Assembly: GCA_032054765.1 (NCBI GenBank)
Contig: DAMBSC010000013.1
Coordinates: forward strand, 1-64,000
Direction of reading: 5' to 3'
Origin: DFXE01 sp032054765
Lineage (GTDB): Bacteria; Bacteroidota; Bacteroidia; Bacteroidales; Tannerellaceae
Length of the DNA stretch: 64,000 bases
Shown: positions 41,988-50,402 of the stretch, piece by piece
Layout: each line of letters opens with the position of its first letter
Numbering within the stretch: the first letter of the stretch is position 1
Notes under the pieces: model-generated
Databases searched by the model: none
Seen by the model: only the letters and a program-made list of their open reading frames with translations
Told to the model about the DNA's origin: nothing
Made by a program: the position numbers and the translations under genes

Positions 41988-42550
41988 TTTGTCAGAAACT
42001 CTTTTACAACCTGGAGTGTCTCCTGTTGTGCTTTATGAAGATCATCGTTAACGATTACCACATCGAACTGAGGCATAAAACTTAATTCGTATTCTGCCTT
42101 AGCAATGCGACTTTCTATAACTTCCGGTGAGTCGGTAGCACGTTTCTCCAAACGATTTCTAAGCTCTTCAATACTTGGTGGCTTAATAAAGACCGATAAT
42201 GCCCGATCACCATAATACTTCTTTATATTACAACCCCCAACAACATCGACATCGAAGACTACATTATCTCCCCGCTCTAATATGCGTTCCACTTCCTCTT
42301 TTAGAGTACCGTAGAACTTATCCGTATATACTTCTTCATGCTCAAGGAAGTCTCCGTTGGCAATCCGTTTACGGAACTCTTCAGGAGTAAGAAAATAATA
42401 TTCAACCCCATGCTTCTCTTCCCCTCGTGGTGGACGGCTGGTGGCCGAAATAGAGAAGCATAGTCTTAAATTTTGTTTCAGGAGATAGTTAACGATCGTA
42501 GATTTACCTGATCCGGATGGCGCAGAGAATATTACTAACTTACCACTCAC
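41984..42550 (-). CDS. gmk: Guanylate kinase
   Basis: A 188-residue enzyme converting GMP and ATP to GDP and ADP. The P-loop is SAPSGSGKST (about 9-18), followed by the GMP-binding region SRPPRGEEKHGVEYYFL and DVDVVGG. It overlaps nadD by 4 bp and lies 110 bp after yicC; that gap carries two kinds of 7-bp repeats. Confidence 0.97.
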   Translation of the reverse strand: MSGKLVIFSAPSGSGKSTIVNYLLKQNLRLCFSISATSRPPRGEEKHGVEYYFLTPEEFRKRIANGDFLEHEEVYTDKFYGTLKEEVERILERGDNVVFDVDVVGGCNIKKYYGDRALSVFIKPPSIEELRNRLEKRATDSPEVIESRIAKAEYELSFMPQFDVVIVNDDLHKAQQETLQVVKEFLTK

Positions 42551-42558
42551 TTTTTATA

Positions 42559-42648
42559 ATGATTAGTGATTAATGATTAACGATTAATTATAAACCGTTT
42601 TCAATTTTGAATTTTGCCTAAGGGCGATTTTCAATTCAACTTTCAATT
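42559..42648. repeat. Two adjacent classes of 7-bp repeats between yicC and gmk
   Basis: Four perfect heptads of the RYGATTA class (ATGATTA, GTGATTA, ATGATTA, ACGATTA) run from 42559 to 42586. From 42598 to 42648 follow TTTTCAA-type heptads (the complement of TTGAAAA), interrupted by a GC-richer centre (GCCTAAGGGC). No gene is in this gap. Confidence 0.8.
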
Positions 42649-42660
42649 AGAATATTCTTT

Positions 42661-43533
42661 TTAGAGAACATTCAAAACTTGTTCTTTGATTTGTTCGAGC
42701 TCGTCCTTCATCTGAACAACAATCTTCTGCATCTCTACATGATTACTTTTAGATCCAAGAGTATTAACCTCACGGCCTATTTCCTGTGTGATAAAACCAA
42801 GCTTTTTACCTTGCCCTTTTCCATCTTCCATTGTACTTACAAAGTAATTCAGATGGTTAACCAGACGGCTTTTCTCTTCGTTTATATCCAGCTTTTCAAT
42901 GTAGTAGATCATTTCCTGTTCGAAGCGGTTCTTATCGTAATCGGTAGAAGCCACTTTCTCCAGATTATCCATAATGCGGGCTTTGATCTTTTCAATCCGT
43001 TCGCCTTCGTATACCTCTAATTCTACCAGTAAAGAAGATATCTTTTCTATTTTCTGTATAAAAAGGTTTTGGAGCATGGCCCCTTCTTGTTTGCGGAAAG
43101 CGCGGAGTTGAGAAACAGCATCATCTATTGTCTTTTGAATGACTTTCCATTCATTTTCATCTACTTCCGCAACTTCGGTTTTTAGAACCTCCGGCATACG
43201 TAAAAGCACAGTAAACCAATCAGCCGGAAGTGCAATTTTTAAGTTGTCGGCGATTTCTTTTATCTGGGTAAAGTAGCTTTCTACTGCTACTTGATTTACA
43301 TGGGTCGGAACGTCCTTACCAATATATTCTACCTGGATAGAGAATTCTACTTTTCCACGTTCCAGCGATTTCATCAGTTGGCTGCGGATTTGCATTTCCA
43401 TCTCTTTGTATACGGATGGCATACGTGTCGAAATATCAATTTGCTTGCTATTAAGCGCCTTTATTTCAACAGTAACTTTTTTGGTAGGAAGTTCGGCAGT
43501 AACTTTGCCGAAACCGGTCATAGATTGTATCAT
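42661..43533 (-). CDS. yicC: YicC family protein (endoribonuclease-associated)
   Basis: A 290-residue YicC/YloC-family protein. The conserved N-terminus MIQSMTGFGK fixes the start at 43533; an upstream ATG at 43554 would lie beside the promoter box. The C-terminus (EEKSRLVNHLNYF, GKGQGKKLGFITQEIGREVNTLGSK in parts) is the most conserved region in this family and is intact. YicC homologues have been linked to RNA turnover and stationary-phase survival. It heads the yicC-gmk-nadD operon. Confidence 0.93.
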   Translation of the reverse strand: MIQSMTGFGKVTAELPTKKVTVEIKALNSKQIDISTRMPSVYKEMEMQIRSQLMKSLERGKVEFSIQVEYIGKDVPTHVNQVAVESYFTQIKEIADNLKIALPADWFTVLLRMPEVLKTEVAEVDENEWKVIQKTIDDAVSQLRAFRKQEGAMLQNLFIQKIEKISSLLVELEVYEGERIEKIKARIMDNLEKVASTDYDKNRFEQEMIYYIEKLDINEEKSRLVNHLNYFVSTMEDGKGQGKKLGFITQEIGREVNTLGSKSNHVEMQKIVVQMKDELEQIKEQVLNVL

Positions 43534-43551
43534 TATTTTCGATAATTTGTA

Positions 43552-43559
43552 CAAAGGTA
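43552..43559 (-). promoter_or_regulatory. Promoter box of yicC-gmk-nadD
   Basis: CAAAGGTA reads TACCTTTG on the minus strand, 18 bp before ATG 43533; it would overlap the N-terminal codons of the longer alternative start, which argues against that start. Confidence 0.6.
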
Positions 43560-43601
43560 CTTTTTTATTTCAACCTTATACCCTGAGACTGAATAAAAAT
43601 G

Positions 43602-43609
43602 TACTTTTG
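43602..43609 (+). promoter_or_regulatory. Promoter box of tsaB
   Basis: TACTTTTG fits TAnnTTTG, 22 bp before the tsaB ATG. Confidence 0.55.
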
Positions 43610-43631
43610 TGCTTTAATTTAAATGTAATAT

Positions 43632-44330
43632 ATGGCCTGTCTTCTCAATATTGAAACATCTACTGCTGTATGCTCTGTTGCTGTATCGGTTAATAGTAAA
43701 CTTTTATTTGAAAAGGTATCTTTTGAAGGACCTTCTCATGCTGCCTTATTAGGAGTATTTGTAGAAGAAGCACTCAATAAGATAAAGGAAAGCTCTCTTC
43801 GCTTAGATGCTGTTGCTGTTAGTGGCGGTCCCGGTTCCTATACTGGTTTACGAATAGGAGTTTCTATGGCAAAAGGTCTATGCCTTGGATATGATATACC
43901 CCTAATTAGTATACCAACCCTGAAAATTATGGCTTCGAAAATAATCAGGGAAAAAAGAGAAGAAAAAGCATTATATTGCGCTATGCTGGATGCCCGACGT
44001 ATGGAAGTATATGCTGCTATTTATGATGATCAGTTAAAAACCGAACGAGAAGTAAGTGCTGATATAGTTACTGCTGAAACGTATGCCTCATATCTTGTCG
44101 ATAATAAAGTCTATTTCTTTGGAAACGGGGCTGCAAAATGCTGCGAAGTAATTAATTCTCGTCATGCTATCTTTATAGACGACATTTATCCGTTGGCAAT
44201 GGATATGTTGCCTTTATCGGAAGAAGCCTATAATAACAACCAATTTGAAGATGTAGCTTATTACGAGCCTTTCTATCTTAAAGAGTTTGTAGCAACCACT
44301 CCCAAGAATAAAGTTTTAGGAAAACAGTAG
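43632..44330 (+). CDS. tsaB: tRNA threonylcarbamoyladenosine biosynthesis protein TsaB
   Basis: A 232-residue actin-like ATPase-fold protein, partner of TsaD and TsaE in making t6A37 in ANN-decoding tRNAs. Typical start LLNIETSTAVCSVAV and the motif VSGGPGSYTGLRIGVSMAKG near residue 63. The second half is variable, as in the family. Divergent from yicC with two separate promoter boxes between them. It is followed by the array B region. Confidence 0.94.
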   Translation: MACLLNIETSTAVCSVAVSVNSKLLFEKVSFEGPSHAALLGVFVEEALNKIKESSLRLDAVAVSGGPGSYTGLRIGVSMAKGLCLGYDIPLISIPTLKIMASKIIREKREEKALYCAMLDARRMEVYAAIYDDQLKTEREVSADIVTAETYASYLVDNKVYFFGNGAAKCCEVINSRHAIFIDDIYPLAMDMLPLSEEAYNNNQFEDVAYYEPFYLKEFVATTPKNKVLGKQ

Positions 44331-44403
44331 CAGATTTATTCTCAAATACCGCTTCATTTAATAGTTTGATAAGGATAATTTAAGGATTTGGGACCAATCT
44401 TTT

Positions 44404-44495
44404 GATCGACTCACAGGGGTGAGGCGATCGTTTCACCCCTGTGAGTCGATCGGATCACAATTGTGAGTCGATTGATTCACCCTTGTGAGGCGATC
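44404..44495. repeat. Array B: four 22-bp palindromic units
   Basis: Units start at 44404, 44426, 44448 and 44470, each beginning GATC or GATT, with a closing GATC at 44492-44495. Each has the core TCAC-NNNN-GTGA with centres AGGG, CCCT, AATT and CCTT. GATC centres lie exactly 11 bp from the core centres. Units 1 and 2 form a perfect 19-bp inverted repeat (44404-44422 with 44433-44451) around a 10-nt loop. A run of A follows the array. GC content is clearly higher than in the flanks. Confidence 0.9.
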
Positions 44496-44590
44496 AAAAA
44501 AACGTAACCAAACAGATAAAAGGACGGTATAAAAAGTAATATTTATCAAAGCTTAACGCTTAATTTCTCTCGAACAGTAGCTTTTTTTAT

Positions 44591-44598
44591 TACCTTTG
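44591..44598 (+). promoter_or_regulatory. Promoter box of M24 peptidase gene
   Basis: TACCTTTG fits TAnnTTTG; it is 46 bp before ATG 44645 and 31 bp before TTG 44630. Confidence 0.55.
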
Positions 44599-44644
44599 AT
44601 GTCCGAAGTAAGGATGTAGAATTTTAGCTTTGGAAACAACGAAA

Positions 44645-45823
44645 ATGATAAAAGAAAGTTTAGTTGGTGATTTACAATTGAAGTGGAACCGTTTGCAGGA
44701 AGCAATGAAAAAGCTGGGAGCAGACGGTTGTTTGTTGAGTGTAGATGTAAATCTATATTATGTAACCGGTAGAATTTTTAATGGTTATTTCTATCTGCCG
44801 GTCGAAGGTTCACCGTGGTTTTTTGTTAAGCGCCCAAACAATTTGACGGGAGAACAGCTTGAAAATATTTATAAGCCCGAACAAATAACGGAAATATTTG
44901 CAACAAGAGGGATACCTATGCCGGAAAAGCTGCTAATGGAATCAGATGAGTTGACATATAATGAATATCTCCGTCTTCAAAAGGTTTTCAACCCTAAAGA
45001 AACGGGAAATGCAACTGCTCTTCTTCGCTCGGTGCGTACAATTAAAACACCTTGGGAAATAGAGCAATTCCGTATATCAGCTAAGATTCATACTAAAACC
45101 TATGCCGAGATACCGGAATGTTTCCGTCCGGGAATGACTGATTTGGAATTTCAATATGAAATAGAAAAACGGATGCGCAAGAATGGTTCTATGGGGGTAT
45201 TCCGCACATTCGGTTCTAATATGGATATATTTATGGGAAGTGTTCTTGCCGGAGATAATGCCGAAACACCTTCACCATTCGATTTTGCATTAGGAGGCGG
45301 TGGCGTGAATGAAGCACTTCCTATCGGTGCAAATGGTACGCTTCTTAAAGAAGGGATTGCGGTCATGGTGGATATGGCCGGTAATTATACGCCTTATACT
45401 ACGGATATGACACGCGTCTTTTCTATCGGTAAACTTCCTGAACTTGCCTATAAAGCTCATAAGGTGTCTTTACATATCCAGGAAGAAATAATGAAAATTT
45501 CAAAACCGGGTACATCGTGTGCAGAACTTTATAATATAGCTTCTGCAATGGCTGAGAAAGAAAATCTTTCGCAATACTTTATGGGGACCAAGCAACAGGC
45601 AAAATTCGTAGGACATGGTATAGGGATTCAAATAAATGAATTACCCGTCCTGACTCCACGATCTAAAGAGTTACTTGAACCGAATATGGTATTTGCCCTT
45701 GAACCTAAATTCGTTATTCCGGAAGTGGGTGCTGTTGGGATTGAAAATAGTTTTATAGTTACAGAAACCGGATTAGAGAAGCTAACATGTGCAGAAGAAG
45801 AGATTATTGATTTAATGAAATAA
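44645..45823 (+). CDS. M24 family peptidase (Xaa-Pro aminopeptidase-like)
   Basis: A 392-residue (397 if TTG 44630 is used) pita-bread-fold metallopeptidase. The N-terminal creatinase-like domain covers about 1-135; the catalytic domain has the metal ligands in VMVDMAGNYTPYTTDMTRVF (Asp, Asp), FVGHGIGIQINELPVL (His), ALEPKFVIP (Glu) and GIENSFIVTE (Glu). All five ligand positions look intact. Such enzymes remove N-terminal residues before proline. Cytoplasmic. Single gene with its own promoter and array B upstream. Confidence 0.9.
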   Translation: MIKESLVGDLQLKWNRLQEAMKKLGADGCLLSVDVNLYYVTGRIFNGYFYLPVEGSPWFFVKRPNNLTGEQLENIYKPEQITEIFATRGIPMPEKLLMESDELTYNEYLRLQKVFNPKETGNATALLRSVRTIKTPWEIEQFRISAKIHTKTYAEIPECFRPGMTDLEFQYEIEKRMRKNGSMGVFRTFGSNMDIFMGSVLAGDNAETPSPFDFALGGGGVNEALPIGANGTLLKEGIAVMVDMAGNYTPYTTDMTRVFSIGKLPELAYKAHKVSLHIQEEIMKISKPGTSCAELYNIASAMAEKENLSQYFMGTKQQAKFVGHGIGIQINELPVLTPRSKELLEPNMVFALEPKFVIPEVGAVGIENSFIVTETGLEKLTCAEEEIIDLMK

Positions 45824-45851
45824 TCATTGCTACACTAATATTATACTTAAA

Positions 45852-47558
45852 ATGAATAAAACAATGAAAAAGACAATGCTACTTTTGCTCTTATCCGCAG
45901 TCATACTGATGCCTGTCCAAGGAGCAGATGTAAAAGAGGTCAAACCGGTTAAGAATATTATTCTTATGATACCGGACGGAACGTCACTGGCAACCGTATC
46001 TATTGCCCGTTGGTTACAATGGTATACCAATCCTGATATGCCTAAACTAAACATTGATCCTTATCTTTGTGGGACTGTACAAACACATTCCTCCAATGCG
46101 CCGATTGGTGATTCTGCACCAACCACATCATGCTATATGACAGGTTACCCGAGCCGTACAGGTTATGTCTCGACCTATCCGCTGAATGATCCGGAGAATG
46201 ATATTTACCCTATGGATCCGTCACGAGCTTACCAACCATTGATCACTGTTTTGGAAGCTGCTAAGATTTTACATAATAAAGCAGGTGGGCTTGTGTTTAC
46301 TTGTGAATTCCCTCATGCAACACCGGCTGACTGTTCAGCCCATAGCTATCGCCGTGGAAAATACGAATGGATTGCTCCCCAAATGGCACACAATGATTTG
46401 ACAGTAGTTATAGGAGGCGGTGTTTCTCTTTTACCGGAAGAGAGCGAAGCTTATCTGAAGGCCAACGGTTACGGTGTATACAAAAATGATCTGAACGGTA
46501 TGCGTAATGACAAGTCAGATAAAATGTGGGCTCTCTATTGTGACAGAGAAATGGCATATGACGCAGATCGTAATCCTGCTGAAGAACCTTCTATTGAGGA
46601 AATGACTCGTAAGGCAATAGAAAAGCTGTCGAAGAATGAAAACGGTTTTTTCCTGATGGTAGAAGGTAGTAAAGTCGACTGGGCGGCTCATGCAAATGAT
46701 CCTGTAGGAATGTGTACTGACTTTCTCGCCTTTGATCGTGCGTGTGGTGCTGCGATTGAATTTGCTAAAAAAGATGGTAATACGGCCGTAGTGATACTTC
46801 CTGATCATGGAAATAGCGGAATAAGCTTAGGAGTACGTCATTGTGGAGGCTATGATAAGTTGACAAAAGATCAACTTTTCCATAACTTTTCTCAAATGAA
46901 ACTTTCAGCAGAAGGCTTTGTAAAGAAACTAAACAGCGAACCGGCTTCAGAAGTACAGAATATATTCCGTACATATGCGGGATTTGAGCTAACTGATGAG
47001 GAATTGCATGCGTTAAATAATTGTAATGATTATAAGAATAGCCCGATACCCGTGGATAAACGTTCTGATGAAGGAGTAGAAAAGTCATTATATAGTGGTT
47101 TCCTGAATTCTTTTATCTCTAAACTACTCACGTCGAAGACTTGTTTCGGGTTTACGACCGGAGGGCATACAGGTGAAGAAGTATTTTTGGCAACATATCA
47201 TCCGCAGGGTACACTTCCGATCGGGATGTATACAAATATTGAATTGAACGAATATTTGTGTAATCTGTTTGGATTCGACAGGAATAAGCTGGATGAACTA
47301 TCTTTTAAACATTTTGCCCGTCACACAGATGTCTTTAAAGATTATACTTGTCAGATCGTTCCCGCCAAAGACGAAAAAGATTTCCCGACACTTGTGGTGA
47401 AGAATAAAAAGAAACAATTAAACATCAAACCATTCTCCAATATCGTTACTACCGGTAAAAAGGGGAATGAGGAAATCAGGCTAAACTCGGTGATTGTATA
47501 TGTGGATGAAAACAATACATTCTATTTGCCGGAGAGTCTGACAGACTATTTAAAATAA
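45852..47558 (+). CDS. Alkaline phosphatase family protein, exported
   Basis: A 568-residue alkaline phosphatase. Signal peptide 1-24 (MKKTMLLLLLSAVILMPVQG with the cut near GA). Metal and catalytic motifs: IPDGTSLATVS (Asp), GDSAPTTSCYMTG (likely nucleophile Ser/Thr region), FPHATPADCSAHSY, MVEGSKVDWAAHAND (metal Asp/His), ILPDHGNS (Asp-His) and TTGGHTGEEV (His). It acts in the periplasm, releasing phosphate from monoesters. It is followed by a good terminator and then pyrB. Confidence 0.92.
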   Translation: MNKTMKKTMLLLLLSAVILMPVQGADVKEVKPVKNIILMIPDGTSLATVSIARWLQWYTNPDMPKLNIDPYLCGTVQTHSSNAPIGDSAPTTSCYMTGYPSRTGYVSTYPLNDPENDIYPMDPSRAYQPLITVLEAAKILHNKAGGLVFTCEFPHATPADCSAHSYRRGKYEWIAPQMAHNDLTVVIGGGVSLLPEESEAYLKANGYGVYKNDLNGMRNDKSDKMWALYCDREMAYDADRNPAEEPSIEEMTRKAIEKLSKNENGFFLMVEGSKVDWAAHANDPVGMCTDFLAFDRACGAAIEFAKKDGNTAVVILPDHGNSGISLGVRHCGGYDKLTKDQLFHNFSQMKLSAEGFVKKLNSEPASEVQNIFRTYAGFELTDEELHALNNCNDYKNSPIPVDKRSDEGVEKSLYSGFLNSFISKLLTSKTCFGFTTGGHTGEEVFLATYHPQGTLPIGMYTNIELNEYLCNLFGFDRNKLDELSFKHFARHTDVFKDYTCQIVPAKDEKDFPTLVVKNKKKQLNIKPFSNIVTTGKKGNEEIRLNSVIVYVDENNTFYLPESLTDYLK

Positions 47559-47564
47559 AAAATA

Positions 47565-47596
47565 AAAGCGAAGATTATTTAGTCTTCGCTTTTTTT
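47565..47596 (+). terminator. Terminator after alkaline phosphatase gene
   Basis: AAAGCGAAGA (47565-47574) pairs with TCTTCGCTTT (47584-47593), 10 bp with a 9-nt loop, followed by T run. Confidence 0.85.
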
Positions 47597-47597
47597 A

Positions 47598-47605
47598 TAC
47601 ATTTG
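47598..47605 (+). promoter_or_regulatory. Promoter box of pyrB-pyrI
   Basis: TACATTTG fits TAnnTTTG, 26 bp before the pyrB ATG at 47632. Confidence 0.55.
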
Positions 47606-47631
47606 TAAAACTACCAAGTTATGTGTACATC

Positions 47632-48552
47632 ATGAAGAGTAAAAGTTTAGTTTCCATTGATCAGTGTTCTAAAGATGACATCCTTCGTATTCTGGAGAAC
47701 GCCGCAAAGTTTGAAAAGAACCCAAACCGAACACTATTGGATGGTAAAGTTGCCGCCACTTTGTTCTTTGAACCTTCTACCAGAACCCGTTTAAGCTTTG
47801 AAACAGCTGTAAATCGTTTAGGGGGGAGGGTTATCGGTTTTCAGGATGCATCCACCACCAGTTCTGCAAAAGGGGAGACTTTGAAAGACACCATTCTAAT
47901 GGTTAGTAATTATGCTGACCTTATCATTATGCGTCATCATCTGGAAGGAGCTGCCCGTTATGCTTCAGAGGTTACGGATGTACCTATCATCAATGCAGGA
48001 GATGGCGCCAACCAGCATCCTTCACAAACCTTGCTCGATTTGTATTCTATACAACAAACACAAGGAAAACTTACTGATCTGACTATCACAATTGTTGGAG
48101 ATTTGAAATACGGACGTACAGTACATTCTTTAATTGTCGGAATGTCGCATTTCAATCCTACATTTCATTTTGTGGCACCTGATGAACTGCGTATGCCCGA
48201 TGAACAAAAAAACTTTTGTGATAAACTAAATATTCCGTACACTGAGCATACGGCTTTTACGGAAGATATCATTAACGAGAGTGATATTGTCTATATGACC
48301 CGTGTGCAGAAAGAGCGTTTTACTGATCTGGAAGAATACGAACGGGTAAAGAATGTTTATATCCTTAAAAAAGATATGCTGAAGGATAGTAAGGAAAATC
48401 TGCGTATTCTTCATCCGCTACCCAGGGTAAATGAAATAGCTTACGATGTGGACGATACGCCACAAGCTTATTTTATTCAGCAAGCACGAAACGGCTTGTT
48501 TGCGCGTGAAGCTATTATTTGTGAAGTTTTAGGTATCAACAATTTAATCTGA
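47632..48552 (+). CDS. pyrB: Aspartate carbamoyltransferase catalytic subunit
   Basis: A 306-residue enzyme catalysing the first committed step of pyrimidine synthesis. The carbamoyl phosphate motif FEPSTRTRLSFE, HPSQTLLDLYSI and HPLPRVNEI are intact. I start at ATG 47632; a GTG at 47623 would add three residues. It is followed by pyrI after 7 bp, so the product forms the E. coli-like allosteric dodecamer. Confidence 0.96.
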   Translation: MKSKSLVSIDQCSKDDILRILENAAKFEKNPNRTLLDGKVAATLFFEPSTRTRLSFETAVNRLGGRVIGFQDASTTSSAKGETLKDTILMVSNYADLIIMRHHLEGAARYASEVTDVPIINAGDGANQHPSQTLLDLYSIQQTQGKLTDLTITIVGDLKYGRTVHSLIVGMSHFNPTFHFVAPDELRMPDEQKNFCDKLNIPYTEHTAFTEDIINESDIVYMTRVQKERFTDLEEYERVKNVYILKKDMLKDSKENLRILHPLPRVNEIAYDVDDTPQAYFIQQARNGLFAREAIICEVLGINNLI

Positions 48553-48559
48553 TAGTGTG

Positions 48560-49024
48560 ATGTCACAAGGAAAAACGAAAGAATTACAAGTAGCTGCTTT
48601 AGAAAATGGAACAGCTATAGACCATATCCCCCCCGATCAATTATTTAAAGTGGCCCATTTACTTGAATTGGAAAAAATGAATAATACCATTACCATTGGA
48701 AATAATTTTCACAGTAAGAAAATGGGGCGTAAAGGAATGATAAAGATATCTGATAAATTCTTTGAACAAGATGAGATTAATCGGATAGCTCTTATTGCTC
48801 CCAATGTAATCCTGAACGAGATTCGTGATTACGAAGTGATCGGCAAATATACCGTATCATTGCCTAATGAAGTGATAGGCCTTGTTAAATGTAATAATCC
48901 AAAATGTATAACCAATAATGAACCCATGCCGACCCGTTTTGATGTTATCGATAAAGAACACGGAACCATTCGGTGTCGTTATTGTGAACGTAAAATTAAT
49001 AAAGAAGATATTATTATTAAATAA
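48560..49024 (+). CDS. pyrI: Aspartate carbamoyltransferase regulatory subunit
   Basis: A 154-residue regulatory chain that binds CTP/ATP and modulates PyrB. The nucleotide-binding N-terminal half has ENGTAIDHIPPDQLFKVAHLL. The C-terminal zinc domain has four cysteines in KCNNPKC and CRYC spacing. ATG 48560 is preferred over GTG 48557. It is co-transcribed with pyrB. Confidence 0.95.
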   Translation: MSQGKTKELQVAALENGTAIDHIPPDQLFKVAHLLELEKMNNTITIGNNFHSKKMGRKGMIKISDKFFEQDEINRIALIAPNVILNEIRDYEVIGKYTVSLPNEVIGLVKCNNPKCITNNEPMPTRFDVIDKEHGTIRCRYCERKINKEDIIIK

Positions 49025-49103
49025 TTGAAAGTTGAAAGTTGAAAATTGAAAATTAGTATCTCACACCGTTTTCACTTTTCACTTTTCCATTTTCAATTCA
49101 ATT
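49025..49103. repeat. Inverted 7-bp repeats upstream of flavin reductase gene
   Basis: Four perfect heptads (TTGAAAG, TTGAAAG, TTGAAAA, TTGAAAA) run from 49025 to 49052, starting at the pyrI stop. An opposing arm of TTTTCAC/TTTTCAA heptads (49069-49103) ends 8 bp before the flavin reductase ATG. The two arms could pair imperfectly. Confidence 0.8.
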
Positions 49104-49111
49104 TGAATGCA

Positions 49112-49678
49112 ATGAAAATTGACTGGAAGCCCGGTACGATGATTTATCCGTTACCGGCTGTTATGATAACTTGTGGAAGCGATCCTTCGGAATATAATAT
49201 TATTACCGCAAGCTGGGTAGGAACATTGTGTACCAATCCTCCGATGTGTTATATATCTATACGGCCGGAGAGGTTTTCGTATCCGATTCTGAAGAAAAAT
49301 ATGGAATTTGTTATTAATCTGACCAACGAAGATATGGCTTTTGCTACTGACTGGTGCGGAGTGAATTCAGGAAAAGATCATAATAAGTTTGAAGAAATGA
49401 AGCTTACTCCCGGTAAAGCTTCGCTTGTAAGCGCTCCAACTATTGAAGAAGCACCTTTATGTATCGAATGTCGTGTAAAAGAAGTTATGGCATTAGGTAG
49501 TCATGATATGTTTATTGCCGATGTGGTAAATGTACAGGCGGATGATAAATATATGGATCCTTCGACAGGTGCCTTTGATATGGAGAAGGCCAATTTGCTG
49601 GCGTATGTACATGGTAAGTATTACGGAATAGGAGATTTTATCGGTAAATTTGGTTGGTCAGTTAAAAAGAAAAAGTGA
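49112..49678 (+). CDS. Flavin reductase family protein
   Basis: A 188-residue FMN-binding split-barrel protein. The start ATG 49112 gives the typical MKIDWKPGTMIYPLPAVMITCG-like N-terminus (split); a longer frame from 49046 would translate 7-bp repeats. Flavin-binding core: NIITASWVGTLCTNPPMCYISIRP in parts, then GVNSGKDHNKFEEMKL. Members reduce flavins or act as simple FMN proteins; the true partner is unknown. Overlaps the GTG alternative start of the next gene. Confidence 0.85.
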   Translation: MKIDWKPGTMIYPLPAVMITCGSDPSEYNIITASWVGTLCTNPPMCYISIRPERFSYPILKKNMEFVINLTNEDMAFATDWCGVNSGKDHNKFEEMKLTPGKASLVSAPTIEEAPLCIECRVKEVMALGSHDMFIADVVNVQADDKYMDPSTGAFDMEKANLLAYVHGKYYGIGDFIGKFGWSVKKKK

Positions 49679-49683
49679 ATACC

Positions 49684-50394
49684 ATGAGAAGAGGATTACT
49701 TTTGATTTTTGTATGTCTTGGTTCTATATTAGCCTCTTTAGCACAGGATCAGGTTAAAGTAGAGGATAAGACATTCAATTTTGGTGCGAAAGTGGGGCTA
49801 AACTCCTCATTCCCAATTGTAAATTCTCTCACTATAAATAACGTCACTATACACGATGTGACTTATAAATATAGGGTAGGTTATCTGGCTGCTGTTTTCT
49901 GTCGCATAAACGTAGATCGATTCTTTATTCAACCCAGTATTTCATGGACTCATTTTTCCGGTGATATCCGCTTCAATCTTCCTACGGAGGAAGAAACTCC
50001 CATCCAGGCTCGTGACTTTGATGACTTGAAATACAAGATCAGTACACTTGAGGCACCTGTTTTAATAGGGTACAAAATCGTAAAAGATGGGCCTTATGGC
50101 TTAAGTTTAATGGCAGGACCTAACATAAAATACAGTTATGATGTTCAGTATACATCTAATTTATCTAATTCACCTCGGGAGTATGTAAGTGACAATACTC
50201 CTTGGGCGATCAATGCCGTATGTGGGGTAGGGGTTTCCATCTGGCGTTTATTCTTTGATGTAACCTACGAGTTTGGTATTAATCGTGTCGATTCTGATTT
50301 TAAAGATTATAGTTCAGAAGAAATTACAGATAGTAATCTTTCTATTGACAAACGAACAAATATGTTAAGCTTTTCTTTGGGGTTGCTATTCTGA
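49684..50394 (+). CDS. Outer membrane beta-barrel protein (PorT/OmpW-like)
   Basis: A 236-residue exported protein (signal 1-20, cut near ASLAQ). The mature part has repeated amphipathic beta strands (FNFGAKVGLNSSFPI, YRVGYLAAVFCRI, RFFIQPSISWTHFSG, LEAPVLIGYKIV, YGLSLMAGPNIKYSY, MLSFSLGLLF) and ends in Phe, as outer membrane barrels do. ATG 49684 is taken; GTG 49675 overlaps the upstream stop. Function unknown. It ends 8 bp from the convergent AddB-like gene. Confidence 0.85.
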   Translation: MRRGLLLIFVCLGSILASLAQDQVKVEDKTFNFGAKVGLNSSFPIVNSLTINNVTIHDVTYKYRVGYLAAVFCRINVDRFFIQPSISWTHFSGDIRFNLPTEEETPIQARDFDDLKYKISTLEAPVLIGYKIVKDGPYGLSLMAGPNIKYSYDVQYTSNLSNSPREYVSDNTPWAINAVCGVGVSIWRLFFDVTYEFGINRVDSDFKDYSSEEITDSNLSIDKRTNMLSFSLGLLF

Positions 50395-50402
50395 TACACC
50401 CT

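Larger units (their letters stand above)
44331..44644. other. Intergenic region with array B and M24 peptidase promoter
   Basis: This 314-bp gap contains AT-rich sequence, array B (44404-44495), a doubled 7-mer GCTTAAC/GCTTAAT near 44557, and a TACCTTTG box (44591-44598). A TTG at 44630 is in frame with the downstream gene and could be its start. Confidence 0.7.

Noticed and set aside
44404..44495. CRISPR array as explanation for the 22-bp repeats
   Set aside because: Units are contiguous and all palindromic, with no unique spacers of 30 bp or more, no leader, and no cas genes in the window.
49046..49111. N-terminal extension of the flavin reductase
   Set aside because: The extra 22 codons translate the 7-bp repeat region; the family N-terminus begins at ATG 49112.
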